Shown piece by piece: positions 35,994 to 46,143 of a DNA stretch of 64,000 nucleotides. Both the position numbers and the translations under genes were made by a program. The first letter of the stretch is position 1. Each line of letters begins with the position of its first letter. The DNA lies in the NCBI RefSeq assembly GCF_900239345.1, contig NZ_OESZ01000002.1:31897-95896 (forward strand). The letters are read 5' to 3'. This stretch comes from Tenacibaculum dicentrarchi (GTDB taxonomy: Bacteria > Bacteroidota > Bacteroidia > Flavobacteriales > Flavobacteriaceae). Under the pieces are notes generated by a model. It worked only from the letters and a program-made list of their open reading frames with translations. It was not told the DNA's origin and did not search any database.

Positions 35994-37082
35994 ATGAAAA
36001 AATTATCATTTTTTTTGTTTCTTGCTTTCTTTGCCCCTCAAGTAAAAGCACAAATTACAACAGCAACCCCTTTTTTATTAATTTCATCTGATGCACGTGC
36101 AGGAGGTATGGGAGACGTAGGAGTAGCAACCTCAGCAGATGCTTTTTCTATTTTTCATAACCCAGCTAAAACAGCCTTTAATAAAAATAAAATAAATATT
36201 GGTTTAAACTATACCCCTTGGCTACGAAATTTAACCGACGATATTTTTGTAGGGAATATTTCCTATGTAAATAGGTTTCAAGAAAACGCTGCTTTTGGAG
36301 TAGATCTTAAATACTTCTCTCTTGGTCAAATAGATCTTAATGAAGTAAAAGTAGGCGGAGGAATACGTGACTTAGGGTACAAAAACCCGAATGAATTTTC
36401 AATTACAGGAATTTATTCAATGAAATTAAGTGAAAAATTTTCAATGGGAGTTGGCTTAAAATACATCAATTCAAACTTAGATGTTAATGACAATAACACA
36501 GGTGCTGTTAGTGCTTTTGCTGTAGACATTTCTGGTTTTTATCAATCTGAAGAAAGAAATTATGGGAATTTTAATGGACGATACCGTTTAGGTTTCAATA
36601 TTGCAAATATTGGCCCAAAGGTTGCCTATACTCCTGGTGAAGAATATTTTATACCTACAAATGCTAAGTTTGGTGGTGGTTTTGACTTCATCTTAAATAG
36701 TGAAAATACCGTTGGTTTAAACTTAGAATTTACCAAATTATTAGTTCCTTCAAGTAGTGCTGCTTCTAGTAGAGGCTGGATAGAAGGAATGTTTACTTCT
36801 TTAGGCGATAGAGACTTTAGTGAAGAACTTCAAGAAACTACCTGGGCATTAGGAACTGAATATATATACAATAATGCCTTTGCTCTTAGGGCTGGTTACT
36901 TTCATGAAAGTAAAGAAAAAGGACAACGACAATTTTTAAGTTTAGGAACAGGTTTTACCGCCAAAGCCTTTACCTTAGATTTGTCTTATTTAGTAAACAC
37001 ATCACAGGTTAATAACCCTCTAGAAAATACGTTACGTTTTTCTTTATCATTTGATTTAGGAGAAATTTATGACAACTTATAA
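35994..37082 (+). CDS. porV: Type IX secretion outer-membrane protein PorV (LptO)
   Basis: PorV is a FadL-like beta-barrel that shuttles T9SS cargo from the translocon to the attachment complex with PorU. This 362-aa protein has a signal peptide ending VKAQ (about residue 19) and the family start ITTATPFLLISSDARAGGMGDVGVATSADAFSIFHNPAKTAF. Many amphipathic strands follow, with a terminal NTLRFSLSFDLGEIYDNL strand. A terminator separates it from cdd. No T9SS cargo C-terminal domain is seen in this window. Confidence 0.94.
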   Translation: MKKLSFFLFLAFFAPQVKAQITTATPFLLISSDARAGGMGDVGVATSADAFSIFHNPAKTAFNKNKINIGLNYTPWLRNLTDDIFVGNISYVNRFQENAAFGVDLKYFSLGQIDLNEVKVGGGIRDLGYKNPNEFSITGIYSMKLSEKFSMGVGLKYINSNLDVNDNNTGAVSAFAVDISGFYQSEERNYGNFNGRYRLGFNIANIGPKVAYTPGEEYFIPTNAKFGGGFDFILNSENTVGLNLEFTKLLVPSSSAASSRGWIEGMFTSLGDRDFSEELQETTWALGTEYIYNNAFALRAGYFHESKEKGQRQFLSLGTGFTAKAFTLDLSYLVNTSQVNNPLENTLRFSLSFDLGEIYDNL

Positions 37083-37120
37083 ATTTCAATTTTATTAAAT
37101 AGCTTCGTATCAAATACTAT

Positions 37121-37147
37121 AAAAGCAGTCGTTTAGACTGCTTTTTT
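37121..37147 (+). terminator. Terminator of porV
   Basis: AAAAGCAGTC and GACTGCTTTTTT form a perfect stem around GTTTA, about 40 bp after the porV stop. Confidence 0.85.
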
Positions 37148-37165
37148 GACTAATATAATTTTTTT

Positions 37166-37648
37166 ATGGAAAAAATAGACTTAAAAACAACTGTTACCAT
37201 TTTTGAAAACACAACAGAATTAACAGAACAAGATACCTTATTAATGAATAAAGCCATAGAAGCAAGAGCCAAAGCTTATGCGCCTTATTCTAAATTTAAC
37301 GTTGGCGCCGCTTTTTTACTAGAAAACGATGAAATTGTTTTAGGAAACAACCAAGAAAGTGCAGCATATCCTTCAGGAATGTGCGCTGAAAGAGTTGGTG
37401 TTTGGCGTGTAGGATCTGAATTTCCTGGGGTCAAGATTAAAAAACTTGCCATTACTGCTGCTTCTCAAAACATGACAGTAGACAAACCTATAGGTCCTTG
37501 TGGTGCTTGTAGGCAAACCTTATCGGAGTATGAAATTAACCAAAAAGAACCGATGGAAGTTTTATTTATGGGAGAAGTTGGAAAAATTATAAAAACAACC
37601 TCACTACTTTCTTTACTTCCTTTTTCTTTTGATAGTGAATACCTATAA
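37166..37648 (+). CDS. cdd: Cytidine deaminase
   Basis: The enzyme converts cytidine to uridine in pyrimidine salvage. The 160-aa protein has the zinc-site motifs CAE (C73, E75) and PCGACRQ (C112, C115), and the substrate motif FNVGAA. The N-terminal 25 residues are a little longer than in the short tetrameric enzymes. Placement next to porV is also known from other Flavobacteriia. The gene lies just behind the porV terminator. Confidence 0.95.
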   Translation: MEKIDLKTTVTIFENTTELTEQDTLLMNKAIEARAKAYAPYSKFNVGAAFLLENDEIVLGNNQESAAYPSGMCAERVGVWRVGSEFPGVKIKKLAITAASQNMTVDKPIGPCGACRQTLSEYEINQKEPMEVLFMGEVGKIIKTTSLLSLLPFSFDSEYL

Positions 37649-37831
37649 AAAAATAATATTGAAAATGTAAAAAAAACGTTATTTATCTATGAAATAAGCA
37701 ACTAAAAGATTATTTTATAAGGAAAACATAATTATAATAAATAGAAAAGTAATTAAAGTGTTTTTTACACTTAAAATGCTTTACTTGTATGTTTTTACAA
37801 TTTTACAGAAAAAATAACTAAAATAATTAAG

Positions 37832-38905
37832 ATGACATCAGCAGTAATTACAGGAACAGGTTCATATATCCCTGTTATAAAAAAAGAAAACAATCAATTT
37901 TTAGAAAATTCTTTTTTAAATGCTGATGGAACATCTTTTAGTAGCCCGAACGATATCATTATTGAAAAATTCAAATCAATAACAGGTATTGAAGAACGTC
38001 GATATGCCAATGATGACTATCAATCATCTGATTTAGGTTATTTAGCGGCTAAAAAAGCCATAGAAAATGCCAATATTAACCCTGAAAGTTTAGACTATAT
38101 CATTTTTGCTCATAATTTTGGTGATGTTAAAAAAGAGGCTGTTCAAAGTGATATGTTGCCTAGTTTAGCAAGCCGTGTAAAACATTTATTAAAAATAGAA
38201 AACCCAAACTGTGTTGCCTACGATCTTTTATTCGGATGCCCTGGATGGGTGCAAGGTGTTATTCAGGCACAAGCCTTTATTAACGCAGGAATTGCCAAAA
38301 AATGTTTGGTTATTGGTAGTGAAACATTATCAAGAGTTATTGATGCTTACGACAGAGATTCTATGATTTATAGTGATGGTGCTGGAGCATGTATTTTAGA
38401 AGAGAAAGAAAATTCTAGTAGCGGAATTTTAAGCCACGCTACCCAAACATTCACCAAAGAAGAAGCCTATTTTTTATTTTTTGGAAAATCTTTTAATCAG
38501 AAAAAAAATAATTCTGAAGAAAATACTCGTTACATAAAAATGCACGGGCGTAAAATTTATGAATTTGCACTTAATAATGTACCAAAAGCCATGAAAACAG
38601 CTTTAGATAAAAGTGAGGTTGAAATTGACGAGGTTAAAAAAATATTTATCCATCAAGCTAACGAAAAAATGGACGAAGCAATTATCAAACGTTTTTATCG
38701 TCTTTATAAAAAACCTGTGCCCCAAAAAATAATGCCAATGAGTATTCGTACCTTAGGAAATAGCTCTGTGGCAACCGTACCAACACTATTAGACTTGGTT
38801 TTAAAAGGAAATATCGAACATCAGCAAGTAAAAAAAGGTGATGTAATTATGCTTGCATCCGTAGGATCAGGAATGAATATAAACGCTATTGTGTATCGCT
38901 ATTAA
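37832..38905 (+). CDS. 3-oxoacyl-ACP synthase III-like protein
   Basis: This 357-aa thiolase-fold condensing enzyme has the Cys-His-Asn triad C136 (in FGCPGW), H274 (in FIHQAN) and N310 (in LGNSSV). These are the residues of FabH-type enzymes. Compared with true FabH (about 320 aa) it is longer, with an N-terminal insertion (residues 17-40) and a loop around 205-222. It may start fatty acid chains with an unusual primer or make a specialised lipid. No acyl carrier protein is next to it. The 183 bp before it are AT-rich. Confidence 0.88.
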   Translation: MTSAVITGTGSYIPVIKKENNQFLENSFLNADGTSFSSPNDIIIEKFKSITGIEERRYANDDYQSSDLGYLAAKKAIENANINPESLDYIIFAHNFGDVKKEAVQSDMLPSLASRVKHLLKIENPNCVAYDLLFGCPGWVQGVIQAQAFINAGIAKKCLVIGSETLSRVIDAYDRDSMIYSDGAGACILEEKENSSSGILSHATQTFTKEEAYFLFFGKSFNQKKNNSEENTRYIKMHGRKIYEFALNNVPKAMKTALDKSEVEIDEVKKIFIHQANEKMDEAIIKRFYRLYKKPVPQKIMPMSIRTLGNSSVATVPTLLDLVLKGNIEHQQVKKGDVIMLASVGSGMNINAIVYRY

Positions 38906-38967
38906 AAAACCTTGAAAAAAGTTTAAAAAATCTAAAATCAAATACTTAAAATCTGAAATCTAAGTAC

Positions 38968-38975
38968 TATTTTTG
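38968..38975 (+). promoter_or_regulatory. Putative -7 box overlapping the guaA start region
   Basis: TATTTTTG matches TAnnTTTG and ends only 3 bp before the ATG at 38979. If used, the transcript would have almost no leader. No TTG is at the -33 position. Confidence 0.4.
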
Positions 38976-38978
38976 CGC

Positions 38979-40514
38979 ATGCAACAACACAACGTACTTA
39001 TTTTAGATTTCGGATCGCAATACACACAGCTTATTGCCCGCCGAGTGAGAGAATTGAACATTTACTGTGAAATTCATCCGTATAACAAAATTCCAACAAA
39101 TTTAAACGACTTTAAAGCCGTAATTTTATCTGGTAGCCCAAATTCTGTTCGTTCAGAAGCTGTTTTACATCCAGATTTAACAGAAATTAGAGGTAAAAAA
39201 CCTGTATTAGCTGTTTGTTATGGAGCGCAATACTTAGCCCACTTTTCAGGTGGATTAGTAGCGCCTTCAAATACCAGAGAATATGGTAGAGCGAATTTAT
39301 CTTTTGTAAAAGAAGGAGAAGCGTTTCTTAAAGGAATTTCAATAGGAAGTCAAGTTTGGATGAGTCATTCAGATACTATTAAAAACTTACCAACTAACGG
39401 AACTTTATTAGCAAGCACAAATGATGTAGAAAATGCTGCTTATAAAATTGAAGGTGAATCAACATACGCTATTCAATTTCATCCAGAAGTATACCACTCT
39501 ACTGACGGAAAACAATTATTACAAAACTTCTTAGTAGATATTGCAGAAGTAGCACAAACTTGGACACCTGACTCTTTTGTTGATGAAACAGTAGCTAATA
39601 TTAAAGCAAAAGTAGGAAATGACAAAGTAGTTTTAGGATTATCTGGTGGTGTAGACTCTACAGTAGCAGCAGTATTATTACACAAAGCAATTGGTGCAAA
39701 CTTACACTGTATTTTTGTTAACAATGGTTTATTACGTAAAAATGAATATACCGATGTATTAAAACAATACGAAGGTATGGGCTTAAATGTAAAAGGTGTT
39801 GATGCTTCGGCACGTTTTATGAATGAACTTGCAGGATTAAGTGACCCTGAAGAAAAACGTAAAGCAATTGGTAAAGTTTTTATTGATGTTTTTGATGATG
39901 AAGCAAACCAAATTGATGATGCTAAATGGTTAGCACAAGGAACTATTTACCCTGATGTAATTGAATCTGTTTCTGTAAACGGAGGTCCATCAGCAACTAT
40001 TAAAAGTCATCATAATGTAGGTGGTTTACCTGACTTTATGAAACTAAAAATAGTTGAACCTTTAAGAATGATTTTTAAAGATGAAGTTCGTCGTGTAGGA
40101 GCTTCTATGGGTATTGATAAAGATTTATTAGGTCGTCATCCATTCCCTGGTCCTGGATTAGCTATTCGTATTTTAGGTGACATTACCGAAGAAAAAGTAC
40201 GTATTTTACAAGAAGTAGATGCTGTTTTTATAAACGGATTAAAAGAAGACGGTTTATACGACAAAGTATGGCAAGCAGGAGCAATTTTATTACCAGTAAA
40301 CTCTGTTGGGGTTATGGGTGATGAAAGAACTTATGAAAAAGTGGTTGCTTTACGTGCTGTTGAAAGTACTGATGGTATGACTGCTGATTGGGTAAATTTA
40401 CCTTATGAATTTTTACAAAAAACATCAAACAAAATAATAAATAATGTAAAAGGTGTTAATCGAGTTGTGTACGATATAAGCTCTAAACCACCTGCTACAA
40501 TTGAATGGGAATAA
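38979..40514 (+). CDS. guaA: GMP synthase (glutamine-hydrolysing)
   Basis: GuaA makes GMP from XMP, glutamine and ATP. From the ATG at 38979 the protein has 511 aa. The glutaminase domain has the nucleophile C80 in AVCYGAQ and the [10 protein letters not shown] motif. The synthetase domain has the PP-loop [13 protein letters not shown] and the C-terminal dimer domain ending KPPATIEWE. An upstream TTG (38973) adds two residues, but it overlaps the -7 element, so I chose the ATG. The LysM gene follows by 25 bp. Confidence 0.97.
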   Translation: MQQHNVLILDFGSQYTQLIARRVRELNIYCEIHPYNKIPTNLNDFKAVILSGSPNSVRSEAVLHPDLTEIRGKKPVLAVCYGAQYLAHFSGGLVAPSNTREYGRANLSFVKEGEAFLKGISIGSQVWMSHSDTIKNLPTNGTLLASTNDVENAAYKIEGESTYAIQFHPEVYHSTDGKQLLQNFLVDIAEVAQTWTPDSFVDETVANIKAKVGNDKVVLGLSGGVDSTVAAVLLHKAIGANLHCIFVNNGLLRKNEYTDVLKQYEGMGLNVKGVDASARFMNELAGLSDPEEKRKAIGKVFIDVFDDEANQIDDAKWLAQGTIYPDVIESVSVNGGPSATIKSHHNVGGLPDFMKLKIVEPLRMIFKDEVRRVGASMGIDKDLLGRHPFPGPGLAIRILGDITEEKVRILQEVDAVFINGLKEDGLYDKVWQAGAILLPVNSVGVMGDERTYEKVVALRAVESTDGMTADWVNLPYEFLQKTSNKIINNVKGVNRVVYDISSKPPATIEWE

Positions 40515-40539
40515 ATTCCTTACACTAAAAAGCTACTAG

Positions 40540-42399
40540 ATGAAGAAGTTACAATTTTTACTTTTAATTTGCATTTTAACCTTTACCGTTTCTTGTGGTC
40601 AGCAGAAAAGGTATGTATCTTATAAGGTTCAGCAAGGTGAAACAATACGCCAAATTGCCAAGCGATTGGATATGAAAACCAGGGATTTATTACGTTTAAA
40701 TCCTCATGTTGATAGACGACCGAGTGCCAATACAGTTATTATTATTCCTAATATTGAAATAAAAAAAGGAACTCCTTCGTCTAATAGTACTAAAGAGGTT
40801 GTTACAAGTAGTACTGAACCCGAAAATTCAGCTACCTCTGTAAAAACCGATACTCAAAACATACCTACCACTCCTAGTGAAACTGTTTTTAAACAAACCG
40901 TATATGAATACAAAACACATACAGTTAATGCGCAAGAAACAGTGTATCGAATTACTAAAAAATATGGTATTTCTAAAGATGATTTAATAAAATGGAACCC
41001 AAAACACCCTGGTATTGAAAAAAATATTTTAAGTGTTGGACAGGTTTTAAAAGTAAAAGCAATCGCCAAAACAATAGCTATTGATAAAGAAACAGTTCTT
41101 AAAAACTTTTTAACACACACCGTAAAAAGTAAAGAAACAGTGTATAGCTTAACACGTTTTTATAATATTTCTAGGCAAAACTTAGTTCAACTAAACCCTG
41201 AATATACCGAAATAGCAAACAACGAATTAACCGTTGGCCAATTATTAAAAATAAAACCAATTGAAGAAATAAATCCAAACGAAAATTATTCTTTTTACAA
41301 AGATAATATTGAAGAAAATACAAGTATTAACTTAACTATTTTACTTCCTTTTAAAGCAAAAGAATACACTGAAACTACCGCTACTGATATTTTTAGTAAA
41401 GAAAAAAATAGTTCAGCTAAATTAGCCAATATGGTTACTGAATTTTATTTAGGTACTGAAATAGCCATCGATTCTATTCAAAAACAAGGAATTAGTGTAC
41501 ATGTAAATATTTTTGATACCGGAAATAGAGGTAAAAATATTACTTCAATATTAGCTAAAGATAAATTAAAAGATACTGATGTGGTTATTGGTCCTTTTTA
41601 TGCTGATAAAGCAGAAACTGTTGCTAGTAAAATTAATGTTCCTGTTATGTTTCCTCACTTTTCTAAGAGTCAACATAAATTTTCAGCAAAAAAACTAATT
41701 AAAACAGCACCCGATAAAAATAACTATACCGATTATTTAATTTCTTACTTAAAAGAAACCTATAACGGACAGCAAATTTTTGTAGTTGGCGATGGAAAAA
41801 TAGCTTCTAATAGTAAAATAAATAAAATTGTAGCCCAATTAAAAAGCCACGATTCTATTAAAAACATACATGTTTTAAAACCTAAGAAAGGTTATATTAA
41901 AAAGACATTATTTACTAGTAAAATGAGCGCCAAAAAAGACAACTGGGTACTTATAACTTCTGATGATAATGTTGCTATTGCCGATGTTTTAAACAGTATG
42001 ATTGGTATTCCTGATAATGTAAAAGTGCATGTTTTTGCTGTAGAAAAACATAAATCTTACAATAAAATAGAAAATAATAAACTAGCAAGTGTTGATTTTA
42101 CATATGTATCAGATGCTTTTACTGATGAATATTCAAAAGATGTAATAACTTTCAATAAAAAATATTACAAAAAAAACAATACAATTCCTTCAGATTATGC
42201 CATTAAAGGTTTTGATATAACCTATGATGTTTTAATGCGTTTAGCTTCAGGAAAAGCCTTAACCGATACTTTTAAAGAAGGTGTTTCACTGCGTTTAGAA
42301 AACAAATTTGATTATCAAAAAAGCTCAGAAATTATGAGTAATAAAGGTTTGTTTATTGTAAAATATAATAAAGATCTTAGCTTAACTAGACTAAAATAA
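40540..42399 (+). CDS. LysM/PBP1-like lipoprotein
   Basis: This 619-aa protein has a lipoprotein signal (LTFTVSC, Cys at residue 19). Three LysM domains (about residues 27-72, 127-172 and 192-235; for example VQQGETIRQIAKRLDMKTRDLLRLNP) should bind peptidoglycan. The C-terminal 340 residues form a type I periplasmic-binding (Leu/Ile/Val-type) fold with the start INLTILLPFKAKE. This combination is common in Flavobacteriia. The ligand is unknown. It may be a cell-wall-linked sensor or scaffold. It is probably co-transcribed with guaA. Confidence 0.9.
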   Translation: MKKLQFLLLICILTFTVSCGQQKRYVSYKVQQGETIRQIAKRLDMKTRDLLRLNPHVDRRPSANTVIIIPNIEIKKGTPSSNSTKEVVTSSTEPENSATSVKTDTQNIPTTPSETVFKQTVYEYKTHTVNAQETVYRITKKYGISKDDLIKWNPKHPGIEKNILSVGQVLKVKAIAKTIAIDKETVLKNFLTHTVKSKETVYSLTRFYNISRQNLVQLNPEYTEIANNELTVGQLLKIKPIEEINPNENYSFYKDNIEENTSINLTILLPFKAKEYTETTATDIFSKEKNSSAKLANMVTEFYLGTEIAIDSIQKQGISVHVNIFDTGNRGKNITSILAKDKLKDTDVVIGPFYADKAETVASKINVPVMFPHFSKSQHKFSAKKLIKTAPDKNNYTDYLISYLKETYNGQQIFVVGDGKIASNSKINKIVAQLKSHDSIKNIHVLKPKKGYIKKTLFTSKMSAKKDNWVLITSDDNVAIADVLNSMIGIPDNVKVHVFAVEKHKSYNKIENNKLASVDFTYVSDAFTDEYSKDVITFNKKYYKKNNTIPSDYAIKGFDITYDVLMRLASGKALTDTFKEGVSLRLENKFDYQKSSEIMSNKGLFIVKYNKDLSLTRLK

Positions 42400-42420
42400 A
42401 CAATTTAAATTAAGCAACAT

Positions 42421-42455
42421 AAAAAAGCGCACATTTAAAATGTGCGCTTTTTTTT
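42421..42455 (+). terminator. Bidirectional terminator between the LysM gene and the polysaccharide locus
   Basis: AAAAAAGCGCACATTT and AAATGTGCGCTTTTTTTT form a perfect long stem with A and T tails. It closes both the guaA-LysM unit and the last gene of the reverse-strand polysaccharide locus. Confidence 0.9.
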
Positions 42456-42474
42456 ATGATATTTAAAAATTTTA

Positions 42475-43542
42475 TTACTTAGGTAATTTCAATTTTTGTT
42501 TTAATTTTAAACGATAAATAATAGAATAAAACAAAATACTTAATAAAAAAAAGATAATTAATAAGAAAAAACTATTAAGTATCAATGATAAAAAATAAAT
42601 AATTATAGTAAATATTAAATTAATACAAACAATAAATAAAGTTGTTTTTCTATGAGAAAAGCCTTGATCAACAAAAATATGATGAATATGATTTCTATCT
42701 GCTATAAAGAAGCTTTTTTTGTTTATTATACGAATAATAAAAACTCTTACTGTATCTAAAACAGGTATTGATATTATAGATAATAGTATTAAAAATAGAT
42801 TTTCTGATGGTATACCTAACTCTTCAATTTCTGCTTGAAATGTTAATACTTTAAAAGCTAATACTCCTATTAAAAATCCCATAATCATAGAACCTGTATC
42901 TCCCATAAAAATCTTTTTATTCTCAGATAAATTGAAACGTAAAAAAGCCAATAAAGTACCAACTATAACAACACATAAAAAACAATAATAATCTTGATTC
43001 AATAAATAAAAAAAGACACCTAAAAAAGTAAAAATAGTTATACCTACTGATGATGCTAAACCATCCACACCGTCTATTAAATTATATGAATTTAGTATGA
43101 AAAAAATTGAAAAATAAATAAATATAATATAAATCCAGTAATCAATTTGTGTTATTCCTAAAAAACCACCTAATGATTCTATTTCTAAGTTATTGTCATA
43201 AACTAAAAATGAAATTGCTAATATTTGAGCTAAAGCCTTTGTTTTTGCTGATATTTCTATTAAATCATCTTTTAAACCTATAATAAATAAGACCGTTAAA
43301 CTAACCATTAAACCAGTACTGAAACCATCTGTGTCCCATTTTTTCAAGAAGAAAAAAGAGATAATTATTGTTATAAAAAAAGCTACACCACCTAACGTTG
43401 GAGTTATCTTCTTATGAGAGCTTCGACTATTAGGCTCATCAAATAATTTTTTATAAAAAACAACCTTTATAATTTTTGGTATAACTAAATAAGTAATAAA
43501 AAAAGCACTTATAAGAAATAAACTTAAATAGGTAAAAAACAT
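42475..43542 (-). CDS. WecA/MraY-like undecaprenyl-phosphate sugar-1-phosphate transferase
   Basis: This polytopic enzyme loads the first sugar-1-phosphate (often GlcNAc-1-P) onto undecaprenyl phosphate, starting a repeat unit. About 355 aa from the ATG at 43542; the frame could extend to 43563, but that adds MCLKKLV before a normal start. Motifs include SRSSHKKITPTLGG, GLKDDLIEIS, YNLIDGVDGLA, FMGDTGSMIMGF and the HIHH pattern in RNHIHHIF, typical of WecA/TagO-type enzymes. About 10 membrane helices. It has its own -7 box (43561-43568). The sugar transferred is not known. Confidence 0.92.
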   Translation of the reverse strand: MFFTYLSLFLISAFFITYLVIPKIIKVVFYKKLFDEPNSRSSHKKITPTLGGVAFFITIIISFFFLKKWDTDGFSTGLMVSLTVLFIIGLKDDLIEISAKTKALAQILAISFLVYDNNLEIESLGGFLGITQIDYWIYIIFIYFSIFFILNSYNLIDGVDGLASSVGITIFTFLGVFFYLLNQDYYCFLCVVIVGTLLAFLRFNLSENKKIFMGDTGSMIMGFLIGVLAFKVLTFQAEIEELGIPSENLFLILLSIISIPVLDTVRVFIIRIINKKSFFIADRNHIHHIFVDQGFSHRKTTLFIVCINLIFTIIIYFLSLILNSFFLLIIFFLLSILFYSIIYRLKLKQKLKLPK

Positions 43543-43560
43543 AACTAATTTTTTTAAACA

Positions 43561-43568
43561 CAAAAGTA
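43561..43568 (-). promoter_or_regulatory. Putative -7 box for the initiating transferase gene
   Basis: TACTTTTG on the reverse strand fits TAnnTTTG, 19 bp before the start at 43542. This could give extra transcription of the last gene of the locus. Confidence 0.35.
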
Positions 43569-43613
43569 AGTTAATTTTAACTTAAAAATAAATGATATTA
43601 TATCTTTTAATTC

Positions 43614-44639
43614 TTAAAAAATTCTATTCTTTTCATTTATACTCTTTAACCATTCTTGATTATTCAAATACCATTGAATTGTTTTTTGAATACCTTCTTC
43701 AAATTGTAAAGAAGGCTTCCAACCTAAATCTTTTTGTAATTTTGATGAATCAATAGCATATCGATAATCATGTCCTTCCCTATCAGTAACATATGTTATT
43801 AAATTATCTGAAGTATCCGCTTCATTATTTAAAGCAAAATCTACTTCTTTAATTAATAACTTAATTAAATCGATATTTTTCCATTCATTATCGCCTCCTA
43901 TATTATAGGTTTCACCTGTTTTTCCTTGATGAAAAATTACATCAATTGCCATTGCATGGTCTTCTACATATAGCCAATCTCTAATATTTTCGCCTTTTCC
44001 GTAGACAGGTAATGTTTTTTTATTGATGATGTTATCGATAAAAAGAGGAATTAATTTCTCTGGAAATTGATTTGGTCCATAATTATTAGAACAATTAGAA
44101 ATTACAATTGGTAAACCATACGTATCATTAAAAGCTCTTACAAAATGGTCAGAAGATGCTTTTGATGCTGAATAAGGCGAATGAGGGTCGTACGCAGTTT
44201 TTTCAGTAAAAAAACCTGTTTCTTTTAAACTCCCATAAACTTCATCTGTAGAAATATGATAAAATAATTTGTCTTCAAAATTATCTTTCCAACTATTTTT
44301 GGCATTTTCTAACAGGTTTAAAGTTCCAAAAACATTGGTTTTAACAAACAAAAATGGGTCTGAAATAGAACGGTCAACATGCGATTCCGCTGCCAAATGA
44401 ATTACAGCATCAATTTTATAATCTTCAAAAATACTTTTGACTAAAACTTCATCACAAATATCTCCTTGTATAAAAGTGTAGTTTACATTATCTTCTATAT
44501 CTGTTAAATTATCTAGATTTCCTGCATAGGTTAAAGCATCTAAATTAATAATTTGATATGTTGGATATTTATTCGAAAATAATCGAACAACATGTGAACC
44601 AATAAATCCTGCACCGCCTGTAATTAAAATACTTTTCAT
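43614..44639 (-). CDS. rfbB: dTDP-glucose 4,6-dehydratase
   Basis: This short-chain dehydrogenase makes dTDP-4-keto-6-deoxy-glucose. The 341-aa protein has the NAD-binding GGAGFIGSH, the HLAAESHVDRSI segment, the catalytic Tyr/Lys in YSASK near residue 165, and the STDEVYGS motif. It acts after RfbA and before RfbC. A TAAATTTG box at 44667-44674 may help drive it. It belongs with rfbA and rfbC upstream. The reductase rfbD is missing from the set. Confidence 0.96.
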   Translation of the reverse strand: MKSILITGGAGFIGSHVVRLFSNKYPTYQIINLDALTYAGNLDNLTDIEDNVNYTFIQGDICDEVLVKSIFEDYKIDAVIHLAAESHVDRSISDPFLFVKTNVFGTLNLLENAKNSWKDNFEDKLFYHISTDEVYGSLKETGFFTEKTAYDPHSPYSASKASSDHFVRAFNDTYGLPIVISNCSNNYGPNQFPEKLIPLFIDNIINKKTLPVYGKGENIRDWLYVEDHAMAIDVIFHQGKTGETYNIGGDNEWKNIDLIKLLIKEVDFALNNEADTSDNLITYVTDREGHDYRYAIDSSKLQKDLGWKPSLQFEEGIQKTIQWYLNNQEWLKSINEKNRIF

Positions 44640-44666
44640 TAAAAGAATTGTTTATAAGATAGATTT

Positions 44667-44674
44667 CAAATTTA
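44667..44674 (-). promoter_or_regulatory. Putative -7 box for rfbB
   Basis: TAAATTTG on the reverse strand fits the consensus and lies about 28 bp upstream of rfbB, inside the rfbC-rfbB gap. It has no clear -33 element. Confidence 0.35.
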
Positions 44675-44693
44675 CAATTCTTAAAGTATTTAA

Positions 44694-45254
44694 TTAAAAA
44701 AGAGAATTAAAGTTTTCAAATGTTCCTAAAATTTCATCTTTTGCTGATAAAATTATTTTTTCTTGGCTTATATTCCAATCAATATTAAGTGTTTTATCGT
44801 TCCATAAAATACCATCTTCATGCGAAGGAGCGTATTTATTATCTACTTTATATGAAAAAATAGCTTCTTCGGATAACACCACAAAACCATGAGCAAAACC
44901 TCTTGGAACAAATAATTGTTTTTTATTTTCTTCGGATAAAAAAACGCTAACGTGTTTACCGTAAGTAGCTGATTTTTTACGTAAATCGACTACAACATCT
45001 AATACTTTTCCTTTATTACATCGCACTAATTTTGCTTGTGCAAAGGGTGGTTTTTGAAAATGCAAACCTCTTAAAACTCCAAAAGTAGATTTTGATTCGT
45101 TATCTTGAATAAAATTAGTCGTTTCTATATTTTCGCCTATATTGGCATCAAATTTTTCTTGACTAAACGATTCATAAAAATAACCTCTTTCATCTTTAAA
45201 AATAGTTGGTTCAATAATAACTACACCAGCAATTTCTGTTTTAATAAACTTCAT
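44694..45254 (-). CDS. rfbC: dTDP-4-dehydrorhamnose 3,5-epimerase
   Basis: This 186-aa cupin enzyme epimerises C3 and C5 of dTDP-4-keto-6-deoxyglucose. The motifs are DERGYFYESF near the N-terminus, QDNESKSTFGVLRGLHFQ with the catalytic His, and KLVRCNKGKVLDVVVDLR, with FVPRGFAHGFVVLSE near the end. It lies 13 bp after rfbA. Together with RfbA and RfbB it produces dTDP-4-keto-rhamnose, which needs RfbD for reduction. Confidence 0.96.
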   Translation of the reverse strand: MKFIKTEIAGVVIIEPTIFKDERGYFYESFSQEKFDANIGENIETTNFIQDNESKSTFGVLRGLHFQKPPFAQAKLVRCNKGKVLDVVVDLRKKSATYGKHVSVFLSEENKKQLFVPRGFAHGFVVLSEEAIFSYKVDNKYAPSHEDGILWNDKTLNIDWNISQEKIILSAKDEILGTFENFNSLF

Positions 45255-45267
45255 TAGACTATATTAA

Positions 45268-46140
45268 TTATTTTACTAAGTTTAATAAATACTGTCCGTA
45301 GCCATTCTTTTTTAAAGGTTCGGCAAGTTCACGTACTTTTTCTTTGGATATATACCCCATATATAAAGCAATTTCTTCCAAACAAGCTACTTTTAAACCT
45401 TGTCGTTTTTCGATGGTTTCAATAAATTGACTTGCCTCTAATAATGAATCGTGTGTACCTGTATCGAGCCAAGCAAAACCACGTCCCATAAGTTGAACTT
45501 TTAGCTGATTATCTTCTAAATACTGTTGATTTACAGACGTAATTTCTAGCTCTCCTCTTTCTGAAGGAACTACTTTTTTTGCTATTTTGATAACATTATT
45601 CGGATAAAAATACAATCCAACAACTGCATAATTTGACTTCGGATTTTCAGGTTTTTCAATAATTGATATTGCGTTTCCATTATCATCAAAATCAACGACT
45701 CCGTAACGTTTTGCATCTTTTACATAATAGCCGAAAATAGTTGCTTTTTTATCATTTTGAACATTATGAATTGCGGATGCTAACATTTCTGGCAATCCGT
45801 GACCGTAAAAAATATTATCGCCTAAAATTAAGGAAACATCATCATTTCCTATAAATTTTTCACCAATGATAAAAGCTTGTGCTAATCCATCTGGAGATGG
45901 TTGTTCAGCATATTTTAAATTGATTCCTAAATCGCTTCCATCGCCTAATAATTTTTTAAAATTAGGTAAATCATCAGGTGTTGAAATAATAAGAATTTCT
46001 TTAATTCCTGCAAGCATCAAAACGGATAACGGATAATAAATCATCGGTTTATCGTACACAGGAAGTAATTGTTTTGATACGCCTTTTGTTATGGGGTATA
46101 AGCGTGTTCCTGATCCGCCTGCTAAAATTATGCCTTTCAT
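45268..46140 (-). CDS. rfbA: Glucose-1-phosphate thymidylyltransferase
   Basis: RfbA activates glucose-1-phosphate with dTTP. The 290-aa protein carries the nucleotidyltransferase signature [27 protein letters not shown] at the N-terminus, the [12 protein letters not shown] and LGDNIFYG motifs, and the sugar site in VVDFDDNG. Highly typical. It starts 3 bp after the preceding glycosyltransferase, so it is part of the same transcript. Confidence 0.97.
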   Translation of the reverse strand: MKGIILAGGSGTRLYPITKGVSKQLLPVYDKPMIYYPLSVLMLAGIKEILIISTPDDLPNFKKLLGDGSDLGINLKYAEQPSPDGLAQAFIIGEKFIGNDDVSLILGDNIFYGHGLPEMLASAIHNVQNDKKATIFGYYVKDAKRYGVVDFDDNGNAISIIEKPENPKSNYAVVGLYFYPNNVIKIAKKVVPSERGELEITSVNQQYLEDNQLKVQLMGRGFAWLDTGTHDSLLEASQFIETIEKRQGLKVACLEEIALYMGYISKEKVRELAEPLKKNGYGQYLLNLVK

Positions 46141-46143
46141 TTA

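Noticed and set aside
37832..38905. Housekeeping FabH
   Set aside because: The triad fits, but the protein is about 35 residues longer than FabH, has insertions and lies apart from the usual plsX-rpmF neighbourhood, so I keep the more general call.
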